Shown here piece after piece: positions 20,479-30,912 of a stretch of 64,000 nt of DNA. Position numbers and translations under genes: made by a program. The DNA is taken from positions 1,984,001 through 2,048,000 of the forward strand of contig JAWWNJ010000008.1 of assembly GCA_037176885.1 (NCBI GenBank), given 5' to 3'. This DNA is from Favolaschia claudopus. Taxonomy: Eukaryota; Basidiomycota; Agaricomycetes; Agaricales; Mycenaceae. The notes beneath the pieces were generated by a model that had not been told where the DNA came from, ran no database searches, and saw only the letters and a program-made list of their open reading frames with translations. Numbering within the stretch: position 1 is the stretch's first letter; each line of letters opens with the position of its first letter.

Positions 20479-22767
20479 GACGATGAAGATGGCTGGGCAG
20501 GGGAGGAGGCTTTCGATCGTTTGTCGAGAACAAAAGAGACGGGCAGGCTGCTTTGGGACAGAACAATAAGACACCCGAGTCCTTATAAAACGACATGGCA
20601 CAAACGCAGTCCCAGAAATGGCGAGCAACAAGCAACTCGCCCTTTTTGGCCATCGCTTTGTTCTCGCTAGTGGGATTTCGTAGCAACAATCTGGCATTGA
20701 CGTTGTTCCGCATGTGGGTAATTGAGAAAATTCACAAGTCGTTCATGATGGGTTGCCTTTTTGAGGTGAGATTTCCGAATTAGGAAGGTATAGCAAGTCG
20801 GTGAAAAGCCTAGGAGGGGATGACGAGTCGTCTTCTGTCCAAGGTCACAAACGAATGGCCAGAAGGGGCATCGCCGCAAAAGTATATGTCGAACCAGTGG
20901 AAGTCAAGAGCGGCCGCGGGAGCAAAATTTCTCGATCACTCCAGGACATTCAAGACGACTTCTGGGCATTGAATTGGCATTGAATGCATCCAATACTTGT
21001 GAACAACGCGCAGAGAGAAGGACTCTTCTACATTTTGAACGGCACGCTTTTTTCAAGGCGACTGGGAAAGTGATGATTTATTATAGGCCGGCAACGGCGG
21101 CAAGTGAAGTCTAGACAGCATTCTTCGTTTGGGATCCATGATGAGCGCTGTTACCCAGGCGTGGTTGAGCAGCGTATACCTAGGGGCCGCTAGCCTGGGT
21201 TGAGCTCAAACAGGCTTAAGCGAACACTTGGGGAGCAGTTATCTGGCCGGCGGAGGTTGATGCCTTGAAAACGAAAAAAAAAAATCGGGAACGGAACGCT
21301 GAGGACGAAAGAGGACTTCGTAGATTGGGAAGAGAATGTAGGTTGACAGTGGCGAAAGTCCAAAACACGTATAGCGATATGGGTGGCGCCTGCGCACTCG
21401 TACCGAGGTGACAGTATCCATTGAAGTTGAAGACATGGCCCTGAGCAGAAGGAATCTGCTATACTTGTAAGTACGAACAGCCCAGCAAGGCTCGCCGACA
21501 TGTTGACGGGCTTCGCCTGAGAGAATGTGGGCTGTTATCCGAGCCTTGAGACAGCAGATATATGGGTGGAGGTTGAAGCCTTGAAAACGAAAACATTCCT
21601 GGAACGAAACGCTGAGTACGAAAGAGGACTTGAAAAGATTGAGGGGAGAGTGTAGGTCGAGAGGGACGAGTATCCGCAACGCATACGGCGATACAGGTCG
21701 ACAGAGGTGGACAATATGATACTATACTGCCTTGAGCAAACTCGGCTTGAAGGAGTCTGTTGTGCCCAGCCGTTGTGAGGCTTGAGATCAGAGCAGCGAT
21801 TGCGCTCGCAGGTCGTATAGCCAATTCGTAATAATTCGGTGCACGAAGTCAAAGAGCTTTAGCAGACGGGTGAAGCGATCATGGTGGTCAAGATCAAGCC
21901 TTCAAAGTTGCTTGGTCGTATTTGGCGCAACCCTCCAACAACTTGGTCTCGTCTCCCACCTGTGAAAGCTATAGGGCTTGGGATGGCTCAGCTATCAAGA
22001 CTTCTCCAATTGAACTCTGAAACCGTACTCGCTAGCACTGCTAGACTCCGCCCATAAGCAGATTCAAGACTGCAAGTACAGAACCCACTTTCGATGCATG
22101 ACTCTAGAGTCTAGATCTTGTCCCAATCGGCCACGTTGTAAGTACTCAAAGCCCCTGGTCGACATACCCTGTCGAGTTCTCCAAGCTAATTGCGCACGCC
22201 TCATGCTCAATTCAAGTACCACTTATCGTCGAATCAGACGAATCTCGTCGTTTCCCTCCAGGTTATAGTCATCAGTTACTAGTTCGTCTGCGAATGGCAA
22301 TTATTGGGGTCCCCTTCGACGCTCGGGCGTACAAGTTCTATAGAATAGGATCGTTAGCCTACCCTATCTGCTAGACGGGTCTAGCAATGTCCCTAGCCAG
22401 CCCTAGCCTAGCTGCATCCTCTTTCGGAGATCTACTTCCATGGAAGAATTCCTCGAAAAAAATAGGCTCCATTTCAATCCGCGGAATCAAACTTTTTTGC
22501 TCTCTTTTCCTATGAACAAAAAAATCTTGCTGAATACCGAGTCAACCCGTCTCAAACTTTCCGGACCTGAATCGACACGTAATCTGTACACTTTGACATG
22601 TCGCGAAGCGAAACGCGACGGAGACGAACCAAACCACGTGACACTTCGCGTACATTAAGCCAAACAAACACCTCATTTTTCCGTCTTCCTCACCCATCCA
22701 CGAGCAGACGCCCAACCAGGACCGGTAGAGTGTCTGTATCGCGACCTATCGCGACCACTCGACTTGC
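20479..22767. other. 2.3 kb intergenic region with a diverged duplication
   Basis: No gene recognised. It contains two diverged copies of a block of about 200-250 bp (listed separately) and a Cys-poor minus-strand ORF across them. The 400 bp before the homeodomain gene contains short T- and A-rich tracts and is probably its promoter. Confidence 0.45.
21245..21790. repeat. Diverged tandem duplication
   Basis: Two blocks, about 21245-21490 and 21565-21790, share the same order of words: GGAGGTTGA-GCCTTGAAAACGAAA, then GGAACG-AACGCTGAG-ACGAAAGAGGACTT, then GTGTAGGT or ATGTAGGT, then GGCGATA or AGCGATA-like motifs. They are diverged, with several indels. Minus-strand frames through both copies give related short peptides, but stops and low conservation argue against a gene. 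Confidence 0.6.
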
Positions 22768-23753
22768 ATGCTAGCGATGCCTGCCTCACGTGCCTCCTCC
22801 CTCTCCCGAACGTCGTCAATGGCGAGCACGGCCACCAACACGTCCTCCGACGACCTCTACGCGACTTTTATCAACGAGTCCACCGACGCTATCACGCGAC
22901 GCACCCGGAAACGCTTCACAAACGTGCAGCTCACCATGCTCGAAGATCTTTTTCACCGACACTCCCACCCGTCGCGGGAACAACGCGAATCAATCGCGCG
23001 TTCAGCCAACATGTTCGTCTCGTGTTTGTCGCCTTCGTGTCGCGTTTCACTCATTTCCTTGTGTTCTATCGCAGGGAGTTGAAGTCGGTGACCATTTGGT
23101 TTCAGAACAAGCGCCAGACTGAGCGGAGGACGACCCTCGCCAGTGGGCGCGTAATGCCCACAGTAATTATCAACAACGGCAATAACACCTATCCACGCCC
23201 CCCTTCCCCCATGCGCTCCCCTTCTATGGCCAGCAGCGCGTCATCAGCCTCGACTTCCACGTCGGCTTCTCGACGTCCCTCATTGGACTCCGTCGCGTCG
23301 AGATCCGAGCTTCGTGCCCCTGCTCCACGTACCCCCTCCCGTCGCCACAACGCGCACGCGCCTCTATGGGAAAACATGCCCTCCTCCCCCGTCGGCCCTC
23401 AGTTCAGTCCCCCTGCCCACGAGTACGTCGAATTCGGTCAGGAGCACCGCACCCGCACCCTCGAGTGGGCCTGCGCGCGCCGCCGGCTGAAGGATAAAGC
23501 TGAACGCAGTCTCGCGCGTCCTGGCCTCATTCGCGACGACGAGGACACGGATGTAGAGCCTGAAGAGGCGGTCACGCCACAGAGCACCTGGGGCGAAAGC
23601 GACGCTCGTTGGAATCATGTCAACACGGGCAGAGAGGCGGGTAAAAAAGAGGAGCAGCCGTCGAGGCCGATGGCGATGGCGACTCATGACGAACCGGACG
23701 ACGATACGATGAAAGCGGCTCTTGCTTTGTGCGGGCTTATGCGCGGCGGATAA
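22768..23753 (+). CDS. Homeodomain transcription factor
   Basis: Exons 22768-23012 and 23075-23753. The homeodomain starts near residue 40 with TRRTRKRFTNVQLTMLEDLF. It continues through helix 2 (SREQRESIARSANM) and, just after the intron, recognition helix 3 (LKSVTIWFQNKRQTERR). The invariant Trp-Phe-x-Asn with following basic residues is present. The rest is Ser/Pro-rich and disordered, with an acidic patch (RDDEDTDVEPEEAV) and a short conserved-looking end (DDTMKAALALCGLMRGG). It binds DNA in the nucleus. Such single homeodomain regulators act in fungal fruiting-body development, but this one's targets are unknown. It is not the usual 60-residue TALE type and no partner gene or MIP gene is adjacent, so a mating locus is unlikely. 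Confidence 0.9.
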
Positions 23754-23766
23754 GGGAGATGCGGCG

Positions 23767-23812
23767 GGTGCAAGTGTCGGAGACTGCCAATCCAGTCTCC
23801 GACGCTTGCACC
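23767..23812. repeat. 20-bp stem inverted repeat
   Basis: Arms 23767-23786 and 23793-23812 pair at 19 of 20 positions around a 6-nt loop (CCAATC). It lies 13 bp after the homeodomain stop codon, so it would be in the 3' UTR. Confidence 0.85.
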
Positions 23813-23920
23813 AACACGCTGCGTTGTGTACAGCAAAAAGCGGAACCTCTATCTCATAACATTAAGAGTTGTTTATACTTCAAATTTTCTTCTTTTTTTT
23901 AGCAGCAGGAGGTACTCAGC

Positions 23921-23990
23921 ACACAAGGACGTAGCGCGAGACACGCTGCCGTGGCTGCACGGCAGCGTCTCTCGCGCGTGGTCCTTGTGT
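23921..23990. repeat. 33-bp stem inverted repeat
   Basis: Arms 23921-23953 and 23958-23990 pair at 29 of 33 positions, with a 3-bp bulge and one mismatch, around a 4-nt loop (GCTG). It lies about 110 bp after the first hairpin. The stem sequence differs from the first. Confidence 0.85.
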
Positions 23991-24632
23991 ACGCGGTGCT
24001 TGAAATGACTGAGACAGTTGTTTCATTCATCTTCCGCCCTCGGGTTTTTCGACGCCCGCAATGGTAAGTGGGGCAGCCACGAAAGCGCTTCGAGGTGGCA
24101 CCACCTAGAGGTGCTTCTCCATCTTCTCTTCTCATCTTTTCTTCTTCTATTCACCACCCTCCCATTTGACCGTTTTCGTGGATCCGCGGTATTGCGTGCG
24201 CCAGACGCGCAGTGATGAACAGATGTCCAGTGTAATCGGTGGTGTTTGCTGTATGTGTTACTTGCTCCATTCGCCGTCTGGGACCCACACAAGGGGTACT
24301 TGGTTGGTCTATGTATAAGTACGCTCGTGTATCCAACCTGTTCGACCTCTTTACAGCAGTAATAAACGTCTTCTACTTCTACTGCCGTGATATACATACC
24401 CCTGTGAAGCAAAAACAACACCGACAGAGTAAATGAGTCGAGTTGAGTGAGATTGTTCGCTTGCCAGGCATATGCAGCGATATTGCAACAGGCAGCCAAT
24501 CGATTGTGCCTTGGAAAGCGCTCAGAATTATTTCAAGTCTTTTTTCCCGACCCATCATGAATCGCATCAGTGGCTGTGCGCAGATAAGATTACTTATCCA
24601 ATTCACCTTGGTCTCTTCCCGCAGCGATCGCG

Positions 24633-25626
24633 ATGTCGAAATCCATAGCTCTCCTCGCCTGCGACACGCTAATGCCCTCCGTAGTCGAGGAACACGGCGA
24701 CTACGACGTCCTCTTCCCCACTTTGCTTCACTCCGCGGGGAAGCAACTCGGAATCGACGACATCGCGAGCAAGTGCAAATTGGATTATTACGACGTCGTG
24801 AAGAAGATGGAGTACCCCACCGACGAGCAGCTAGATGCTTATGATGGAATATTAATTACGGGGTCTAGTGAGTGAGCATTATTGTGTCGTGCAATGCAAA
24901 GAACGCGCGCTCATTGATCAATCTACGGATAGAGGCTTCTGCGTATGAGGATATCGAGTGGATAAACAAACTAGTCGAGTTCACGGCGCACGTCGTAACG
25001 GAAAAGCCCAAGTTAAAGATTGTAGGTAGGATATATCCAATCACTCCTTGAATTTACCTGTCACCGACAACAGTAAAACCAAAACAGGTATCTGCTTCGG
25101 GCACCAGATCGTCGCGCGAGCGCTAGGCGGTCGATGCGTCAAGAATGGCGGCAAGTGGGAGGTCGGACCTACAGCCGTTGCTCTGACCATCCTCGGGAAG
25201 GAGGTCTTCGGCGTCGACACATTGGTAATCAGGTCAATTTCTTCGAGCAGTAGTCTGTTCTGACGACTTCGACTTTTAAACCCCCCGCAGTACATCGAAG
25301 AAATGCACCAAGACCACGTCCCCGAAGTGCCCCCAACATTTCACCTTCTGGGATCGACGGTGGTTTCCATGAACCAGGGCATGGTCCGCTTCGATTCATC
25401 GCGCGAACCGCAGTCACCCGTCGCCCTCTCGGACATTCATATTTTCACTGTGCAAGGGCACCCAGAGTTCAATGAACCTATATTGACGAAGCTTGTTGCG
25501 GCTCGGAAAGCACAGGGCATCATAGACGCTGCGACTGCTGCCGATGCCACGGAACGCGCGTATTGGCAGAACGACGGCGTAGGGGTTGTGGGCAAAGCGA
25601 TATTGGGTGTTTACGGAGTAATTTGA
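24633..25626 (+). CDS. Class I glutamine amidotransferase-like protein
   Basis: Exons 24633-24867, 24933-25025, 25088-25224 and 25291-25626 join in frame. The start is MSKSIALLACDTLMPSVVEE, then DGILITGS. The nucleophile elbow Cys is in GICFGHQIVARALGG, created across an intron. The His of the catalytic dyad is in FTVQGHPEF with a following Glu. This is the fold of GMP-synthase-type glutaminase domains, but the protein is single-domain, as in the fungal YLR126C/GATase1-like group. It probably hydrolyses gamma-glutamyl substrates in the cytosol; the actual substrate is not known. The length of about 265 residues is normal. It is convergent with the SNARE gene. Confidence 0.9.
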
Positions 25627-25783
25627 GGGCTTGTAGAGCAGATAGAGGGGTGGGATTGGGCGCGAGAGAAGGGAAAGAATAAGGATACAGATCAAGGTGT
25701 ATGCACACGACCTGAGACATGCGCGGATGCTGCTAATGTACACTCCATCACCCACCGAAGAAACAGAGGCGACGAGAAAGAAG

Positions 25784-26630
25784 TCATGTTTTGAAGACGA
25801 TAATGAGGATCAAAAGTAACAGTATCAGCGCGCCAATGATAACAGCGGAGCCTAGATACGGGGATGAGTGGAATTGCACATGCAAGGGAACGCAGAACAC
25901 GCACCGTTGTTCTTTGCCCCCTTGGCGACTCTGTCGAGTCGCCGCCGTGCTCCACTGAGGAGGGTATCAGTGTGCCCGAGATCTGTGTCCAATTCGTCAA
26001 GCAACCCGGTGTGCACTTCTAGCTCGTCGTTTATCTGTAATGAGATATCCCGCTGTCGATTTATAGAATGCGACAGCATGTCCAGTTGGCTATCTTGTTC
26101 TGGACGGCAAGAGGCATAACCTGAGTGACAAGAAACACCCTACAAGGTAAAGGGCACGCACGGTCCATTAACAGCCTTTGCGTCTGCAGCATATCTTCGG
26201 GTGCCGCGTCCGGGTCGTCCGTGTATGGTGTATATACCGGCTCAGCAGGCGTAGCGGGAATTAGTTGAGCTTTTGTTGGCGGTCGCTCGGGTTCCAGACT
26301 GCGGCGTAGTTAGCCACTGCGACGCGCCTTATGCATGGAATTCACTAACGTCTCGACACCGTCGTCCTCGCCTGCACCCAGCATAGAGCGCATCCGCTCA
26401 TGCTGATTCCTCAAGAGACTCACTGCATCCGACCGACCCTCTTTGGCCTCGAGCGCGAGTATACCCGACCGCAGTGCGTTTAGATTTTGAGTAATTTGGG
26501 TGAGATGCAGGTTGGAGGGTTGGGAGGGCGTGGCATCGGTGGTGTAGGATGGTAGCGTCTGTATACGCTGGCGTTCCAATAAAAGTGAGAGTGTTTGCGT
26601 GGATATTGAGGTTAGTTTCGCCAAAGACAT
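25784..26630 (-). CDS. Qc-SNARE, syntaxin-8/Syn8-like
   Basis: The start is ATG at 26630 (MSLAKLTSISTQTLSLLLER), with at least four exons. The N-terminal half is helical with heptad-like Leu spacing. A linker with PVYTPYTDDPDAAPEDM leads to the SNARE helix: LDMLSHSINRQRDISLQIND, then ELEVHTGLLDELDTDLGHTD. It finishes with LSGARRRLDRVAKGAKNN. After the last intron a C-terminal membrane anchor (VIIGALILLLLILIIVF) ends in KT and TGA at 25784. Tail-anchored Qc-SNAREs of this type supply one helix to endosomal/Golgi fusion complexes. The order of parts and the length of about 245 residues match the family. Confidence 0.85.
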
Positions 26631-26778
26631 GGTCGAAGTTGTTGAGCAAGTTTTGTTGCGAGTTGTTTGCTTCGGTAGTTTCGGCCCGATTGTTCCTTGT
26701 CGTTAACGTTCACTGGGTTGAGAGACAGGCTGGTTAGAGAGTAGCAGCGAAGGCTACTACATCGACGAAACCTAGGCC

Positions 26779-27585
26779 TCAATCTGGGATCAGGCAAACC
26801 CTGACTTGCACCACAGCGATTTTTTCGGGCAACTTGTCATCGAGCCACTGGGATTTCTGGTTGGTTGAAGTCGGAATTCGGTGACTTGCAATCGATTCAA
26901 GCTCTCGTACCCTGTGGCACCCCGCAATGACTCCTGCTATTGATCTTGAAATTGACCCGACATCTCTTCTTGACACTCTCCGCAAGGAAGGGTCGCCGGG
27001 GCGCTCTGAGAGTGGGAGGTGGATTGTTGATGATCTGAACAGCATCCTGTTGCAATCTCGTTTTCTAATGGGAACATTGGCTTGAAAATCTGGCATACCC
27101 ACGTCATGCCGTGGGTAGAATCTTCGAGATCGGCCTGTGTATGTATATTGTGGGTCCAATGGAACGAGGTGTTCGAATCTTTGGTCGAAAATTGCAATTC
27201 TTTTCGATTATCTCAGAAGCTGGCATTCCAAGTTTTCAACCAGATCGTAAGCGTTGTCAAAATTTTTAGAAAATCCTTGACCAGACAACGAACCTGAATA
27301 AACAGGAACTTCAACAACAACCATGGCAATAACAACAATTACCAAATAGGGAGCTAATTGTGAGCGCGACCAGCCGTTGTTGTTCCAAGGCTTATTGTTT
27401 TGGGAATTGGCAGTGCTAGCGTTGACTCTTCTGAATATATAAAACAGCTTCTCTCGCGAATCTGCTCCAGGATTACCTAGACACATCGGTTCTTCCCAGC
27501 TCCTCTGACTCGCAGCGCCCGCAACTCTGATTGAAACGGCCGATTGGTGCCTTTTTTCCTTTCGTGTCCACGGGGATCTCGACAT
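26779..27585 (-). CDS. Hypothetical single-pass membrane protein
   Basis: Exon 1 from ATG at 27585 (MSRSPWTRKEKRHQSAV) is basic and then Asn/Trp-rich, leading to a clear membrane helix (APYLVIVVIAMVVVEVPVY). After an intron of uncertain ends, the frame AIFDQRFEHLVPLDPQYTYT continues through GRSRRFYPRHDVGMPDFQ to a stop at 26779. The middle part is rich in Arg and Ser. I recognise no family, and the intron joining the two parts is inferred only from the change of frame. It could be a type II membrane protein with the long part outside the cytosol. Confidence 0.4.
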
Positions 27586-27829
27586 TTCTTTCCATGGCTA
27601 GTGCATTCTCAACGAGTCATTAGAATCGCAGACGGCGGTCATTGTCAACAGGTGCAATTCAATGCGTTACGGCTACACAAGGTATAAAAGCACGACGCCA
27701 CACACAACATATACACGACCTCGATCGCGATTCGCGTTCCTCTCTGAATCCACACTTGTGAGTGTTTGATGACTGTATCATACATTGCTTTTGCTCATGG
27801 ATTTCTAGTAACAGCATCGATTCTTGAAC

Positions 27830-29014
27830 ATGGCAAACTCTTTGAGTTATACAAGCGAATCTCACTCTGAGCTGCATCCGTACACGAACCCGGCGTACGT
27901 ATCCCGGCAATTTTGGCCTCGACTCGAGCAGGGTACCATTTTTGAAAAGACGGGCGGCGCAGCGTCAGCATCGGGTGAGGCACAGCTCGATCCATGTCTT
28001 CCGCCATTTCCAGACTCGTACACGCCGGCAATCCTTCCACCAGACAATGTCCTCGACGAAAGTGCGATGAGGATGGACCATGACGACCCCCCAGCCCATT
28101 GCAATCATCCATCTTCTCTACCACCGGTTTCAGACGGCTTGTTTTCTGTCCCGGACCCAAGCGATGATGGCACTCAGCCGTCATTGCCTCGGTTTCGAGA
28201 TCTCAGTGAGCTCGAAACAACTGTCCACGAGCCGGTAGTTGAGAACACTCCGCTTGCATACAAGGCCGTAGAGGAGTGTAATGAAAACTATCCACTCCCC
28301 GACGATTGTCAAACCAAATTTGAAGACTGCAGCGAGGCAAGGCCGGGAATCTCCAAGACCGTCATCGAAAACGATGATCTGGAGTGCCTTGCCCCTTCGT
28401 CTTGCGCGGAAAAAATCCCCGAAGTGATCTTGCCATTATCTGCCCCGCGAATGACCCTGCGATCACGGTCAGCGGCTTCAAAGGTTGAGGAAAATCTTGA
28501 TGGCATTGGGGCGGTTCACAGCCGTTTCCAAGCTTGCGTTGGACAAGGGTCGAAGAGGAAGGCAACCCGCAAATCCAACGATGACGATGATGAATACTTC
28601 CCGCCTGGTCCCGGTCGCCGCAAACGCAGGAGAGCCAACACTCCCCCGCAGGGTCCTTCCGTTTGCCAGTCCGGTGACCTGCAAGTTGGAACCGGCGATG
28701 AACAGGACGACTCAAAACACAAAGTTGAATCTGCTCTGACCCGGAAAGCCAAGAAAAGCCGCCAATCGCTGGTCCCCTGCCTGAATGCCGTTCTCAGTGA
28801 CGGCTCGCAGGGGTGCACTAAAAAGTTCAGCCGAAATGCGGACGCCATCCGTCACACAAACTTTTCCTGTAGTTATAGTGGTCGAACTGAGCCCCAGGTT
28901 CGGTGCCCCAAATGTCGAACGCTCTTAAGTCGCAAAGACGCTGTTGTGCGCCATACTAACTTCGACTCATGTCCAAGGGCCCGGAATTCAAAAAGGAGAA
29001 AAGGGAGGCCATAA
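27830..29014 (+). CDS. C2HC-type zinc-finger protein (first tandem paralog)
   Basis: One exon from ATG at 27830 (MANSLSYTSE) to the TAA ending at 29014, 394 codons. Most of the length is acidic, Pro/Ser-rich and disordered, with a basic nuclear-localisation-like patch (PGRRKRRRAN). Two fingers lie at the end: an atypical one (GCTKKFSRNADAIRHTNFSC) and CPKCRTLLSRKDAVVRHTNF-x-Ser-Cys, i.e. Cys-x2-Cys-x12-His-x5-Cys. Fingers of this LSRKDAVxRH style are frequent in agaricomycete nuclear proteins and probably bind DNA. The tail RNSKRRKGRP is basic. The next gene downstream carries the same finger pair, so the two arose by duplication. Confidence 0.75.
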   Translation: MANSLSYTSESHSELHPYTNPAYVSRQFWPRLEQGTIFEKTGGAASASGEAQLDPCLPPFPDSYTPAILPPDNVLDESAMRMDHDDPPAHCNHPSSLPPVSDGLFSVPDPSDDGTQPSLPRFRDLSELETTVHEPVVENTPLAYKAVEECNENYPLPDDCQTKFEDCSEARPGISKTVIENDDLECLAPSSCAEKIPEVILPLSAPRMTLRSRSAASKVEENLDGIGAVHSRFQACVGQGSKRKATRKSNDDDDEYFPPGPGRRKRRRANTPPQGPSVCQSGDLQVGTGDEQDDSKHKVESALTRKAKKSRQSLVPCLNAVLSDGSQGCTKKFSRNADAIRHTNFSCSYSGRTEPQVRCPKCRTLLSRKDAVVRHTNFDSCPRARNSKRRKGRP

Positions 29015-29978
29015 TATATTGGAATTGTGTCGGACTCTCGGTCTACTTAGATGTTGCTTCTGACAGTGTCTCTGTAATATTTCTCCTCCACCAAACGTAT
29101 TGTCTTGCTTCGAAGCAGAACCACACCTTCCTTTTCGGGCTGTGGGCGTTGAATTTACGTAATTCACTTTCGACCAAGAACTGACACGGTCATAATTTGC
29201 AATAACCTCCTCCGGAAATTGAGGAGGAGAGGCTCGGAAGCTAAATGACCAGAATCTCACGTTTACAGCGTGTATACTGTAGAGGTTCCGCGTTCAAGGT
29301 TCTCAGTCTTTCCACGGAACTTGCCGGCCTCATCACGCGAAGTTTGATGGCAATGATCTTCCAATTTTCTTCCGTACCCACGCAATTGTGTGACTTGTAC
29401 CGCCGCTGTGTTGTTGTATTGCAAGCGCCCACAGACGAATAGTGTCACAACAGTGTGGCGGTTATCAAACATCGAACCAATTGTGTCTTCGTGGCCAGCC
29501 GTGTTGTTGTTCTCTGCAATCCATCATCATCAAGTTATTGTCTTGAATATGACTGTGGGTATTCTTTCCTTTCTACTTTAAACGGTTGTCCTCTGCTTAG
29601 GGCTTTCCCCCCGCCCATTTACCGTGACCCACATTCGTTTCCCCAGATTTCAAACTCCCAGCACGAAGTTTGATCCCATTCACAACAACTCGAGCTACCT
29701 TCTGAATCCGATGTGCTGTAACGACACAACACTCCACACGAAGGGGCGTCAACTGGCTCTGTCCATAACATCCCCTCCCGGCGCCTGCATCACACTTCAA
29801 CTCAAATTTTCCACTTGTTGTTAGTCTCTCATTTTTGTGGGTCCCATCGCCGGAATCAGCTTCAATTCACCATACTTCCAGCCGCTCATTGCAACGCCAC
29901 CAAGCAAACCCTCGGTTCAGCACCTACGCCTGTGCAAGTGTTAGTGCATCCTTTACACCTGTGCTTTAAGTTCTAATA
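29015..29978. other. Intergenic between the zinc-finger paralogs
   Basis: About 960 bp. It contains the 29-nt conserved box at 29134-29162 and the 5' leader of the second paralog with a probable leader intron. No gene seen. Confidence 0.5.
29134..29162 (+). repeat. Conserved 3' box, copy 1
   Basis: 29 nt beginning TTCGGGCTGTGGGCGTTGA, 120 bp after the stop of the first zinc-finger gene. It matches 31046-31074 at 28 of 29 positions. Confidence 0.85.
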
Positions 29979-30912
29979 GTGTATTCACCCCTAAAAAGGC
30001 AGAAAACGCCTGGCTCCGGCCCATGTGTAACATTGGAGGATTGCACCCCGGTTCCGAGCAGCCACCGCTCGACATTGATAGATCTGGCTCGCAACTATAA
30101 CCTCGCGATAGATGAGATCTATTTCCTTCAAACGGTCGGTCAATCACCTGGAGAACGTCAATTTTTGCCGCCGCACCAAACGGCCTACTCGGAGCCTCTA
30201 TCATCGCCCGTGACAATTTCTCGCTCGGTCTCTCCATCGAATTCGATATCGGCTCCGATGTCAGATGCAGATTGGGAGGATGATACGTTGGGCCTGATGC
30301 CAGCGGAGCCGGAGATCAAGGAGGAAGAGATTGATCAACTCATGGAAAGCATGGACAGCTCGTCTTCGAGCTCATGCTCAAACATCATGCATCCTCCGCC
30401 CTCTGATGTGGCTCTGAGACAAAGCGAGAAAGAAACTGCGCAGGCTAGCACCTTTCAGCAACGCCAGGAGCCAACTATAGGTAATATCCCAAATCTTTTC
30501 TCTGACCATCAAGAGACTAACAATGACTGCATCAGAACCCGCTTCTGGACGAAATCGCGTAGAGACTCCCGGCGCCTCGCGAATTACAATTGCCACTGTC
30601 ATCTCTGACGCCGCCCCACAAGGATGCGAACCGGAGAAAGAAGAACTCAGCTACGCACCGTATTCCCGCAGACGGCGGGTCAGATGCCCCAACACCACCC
30701 AAGGCTGCGACCTGACTTTTACTCGGCGAGCCGATGCGCTGCGCCACGTCGAAGGCGGGCACTGTAAATACGGCACTCTAACCCGAGCCGATTGCATAAA
30801 GCTGCTTAGTAAATTGCAATGCCCTGTTTGTGGGAACGTTTTGAGTCGGGCTGATGCGCTGAGGCGACATCGAGATAATGGGTGTGTGGGATATTGGATT
30901 CAGGGTTCGTGA
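29979..30912 (+). CDS. C2HC-type zinc-finger protein (second tandem paralog)
   Basis: Coding exons end at 30480 and resume at 30536. The first readable codons are YSPLKRQKTPGSG. No ATG precedes them in the same exon, but a leader intron with donor GTGTTA near 29938 and acceptor TAG ending at 29979 would join A to TG and create ATG at the junction. The N-terminal part has LIDLARNYNLAIDEIYFL, then an acidic region (EPEIKEEEIDQLMESMDSSS). The C-terminus has the fingers GCDLTFTRRADALRH-x6-Cys and CPVCGNVLSRADALRRHRDN-Gly-Cys. It is probably a nuclear DNA-binding factor, paralogous to the upstream gene in its fingers. Confidence 0.72.

Larger units (their letters stand above)
23754..24632. other. 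Intergenic with two strong hairpins
   Basis: About 880 bp from the homeodomain gene to the amidotransferase-like gene. It holds two inverted repeats (listed separately). A minus-strand frame of 158 codons (24023-24499) has no recognisable domain and is not called. Confidence 0.5.

Noticed and set aside
22768..23753. Homeodomain gene as part of a mating-type locus
   Set aside because: There is only one homeodomain gene, no divergent HD partner, no pheromone/receptor pair and no mitochondrial intermediate peptidase gene nearby.
24023..24499. 158-codon minus-strand frame after the hairpins
   Set aside because: No domain, no splice continuation, mixed composition. The hairpins are not within it.
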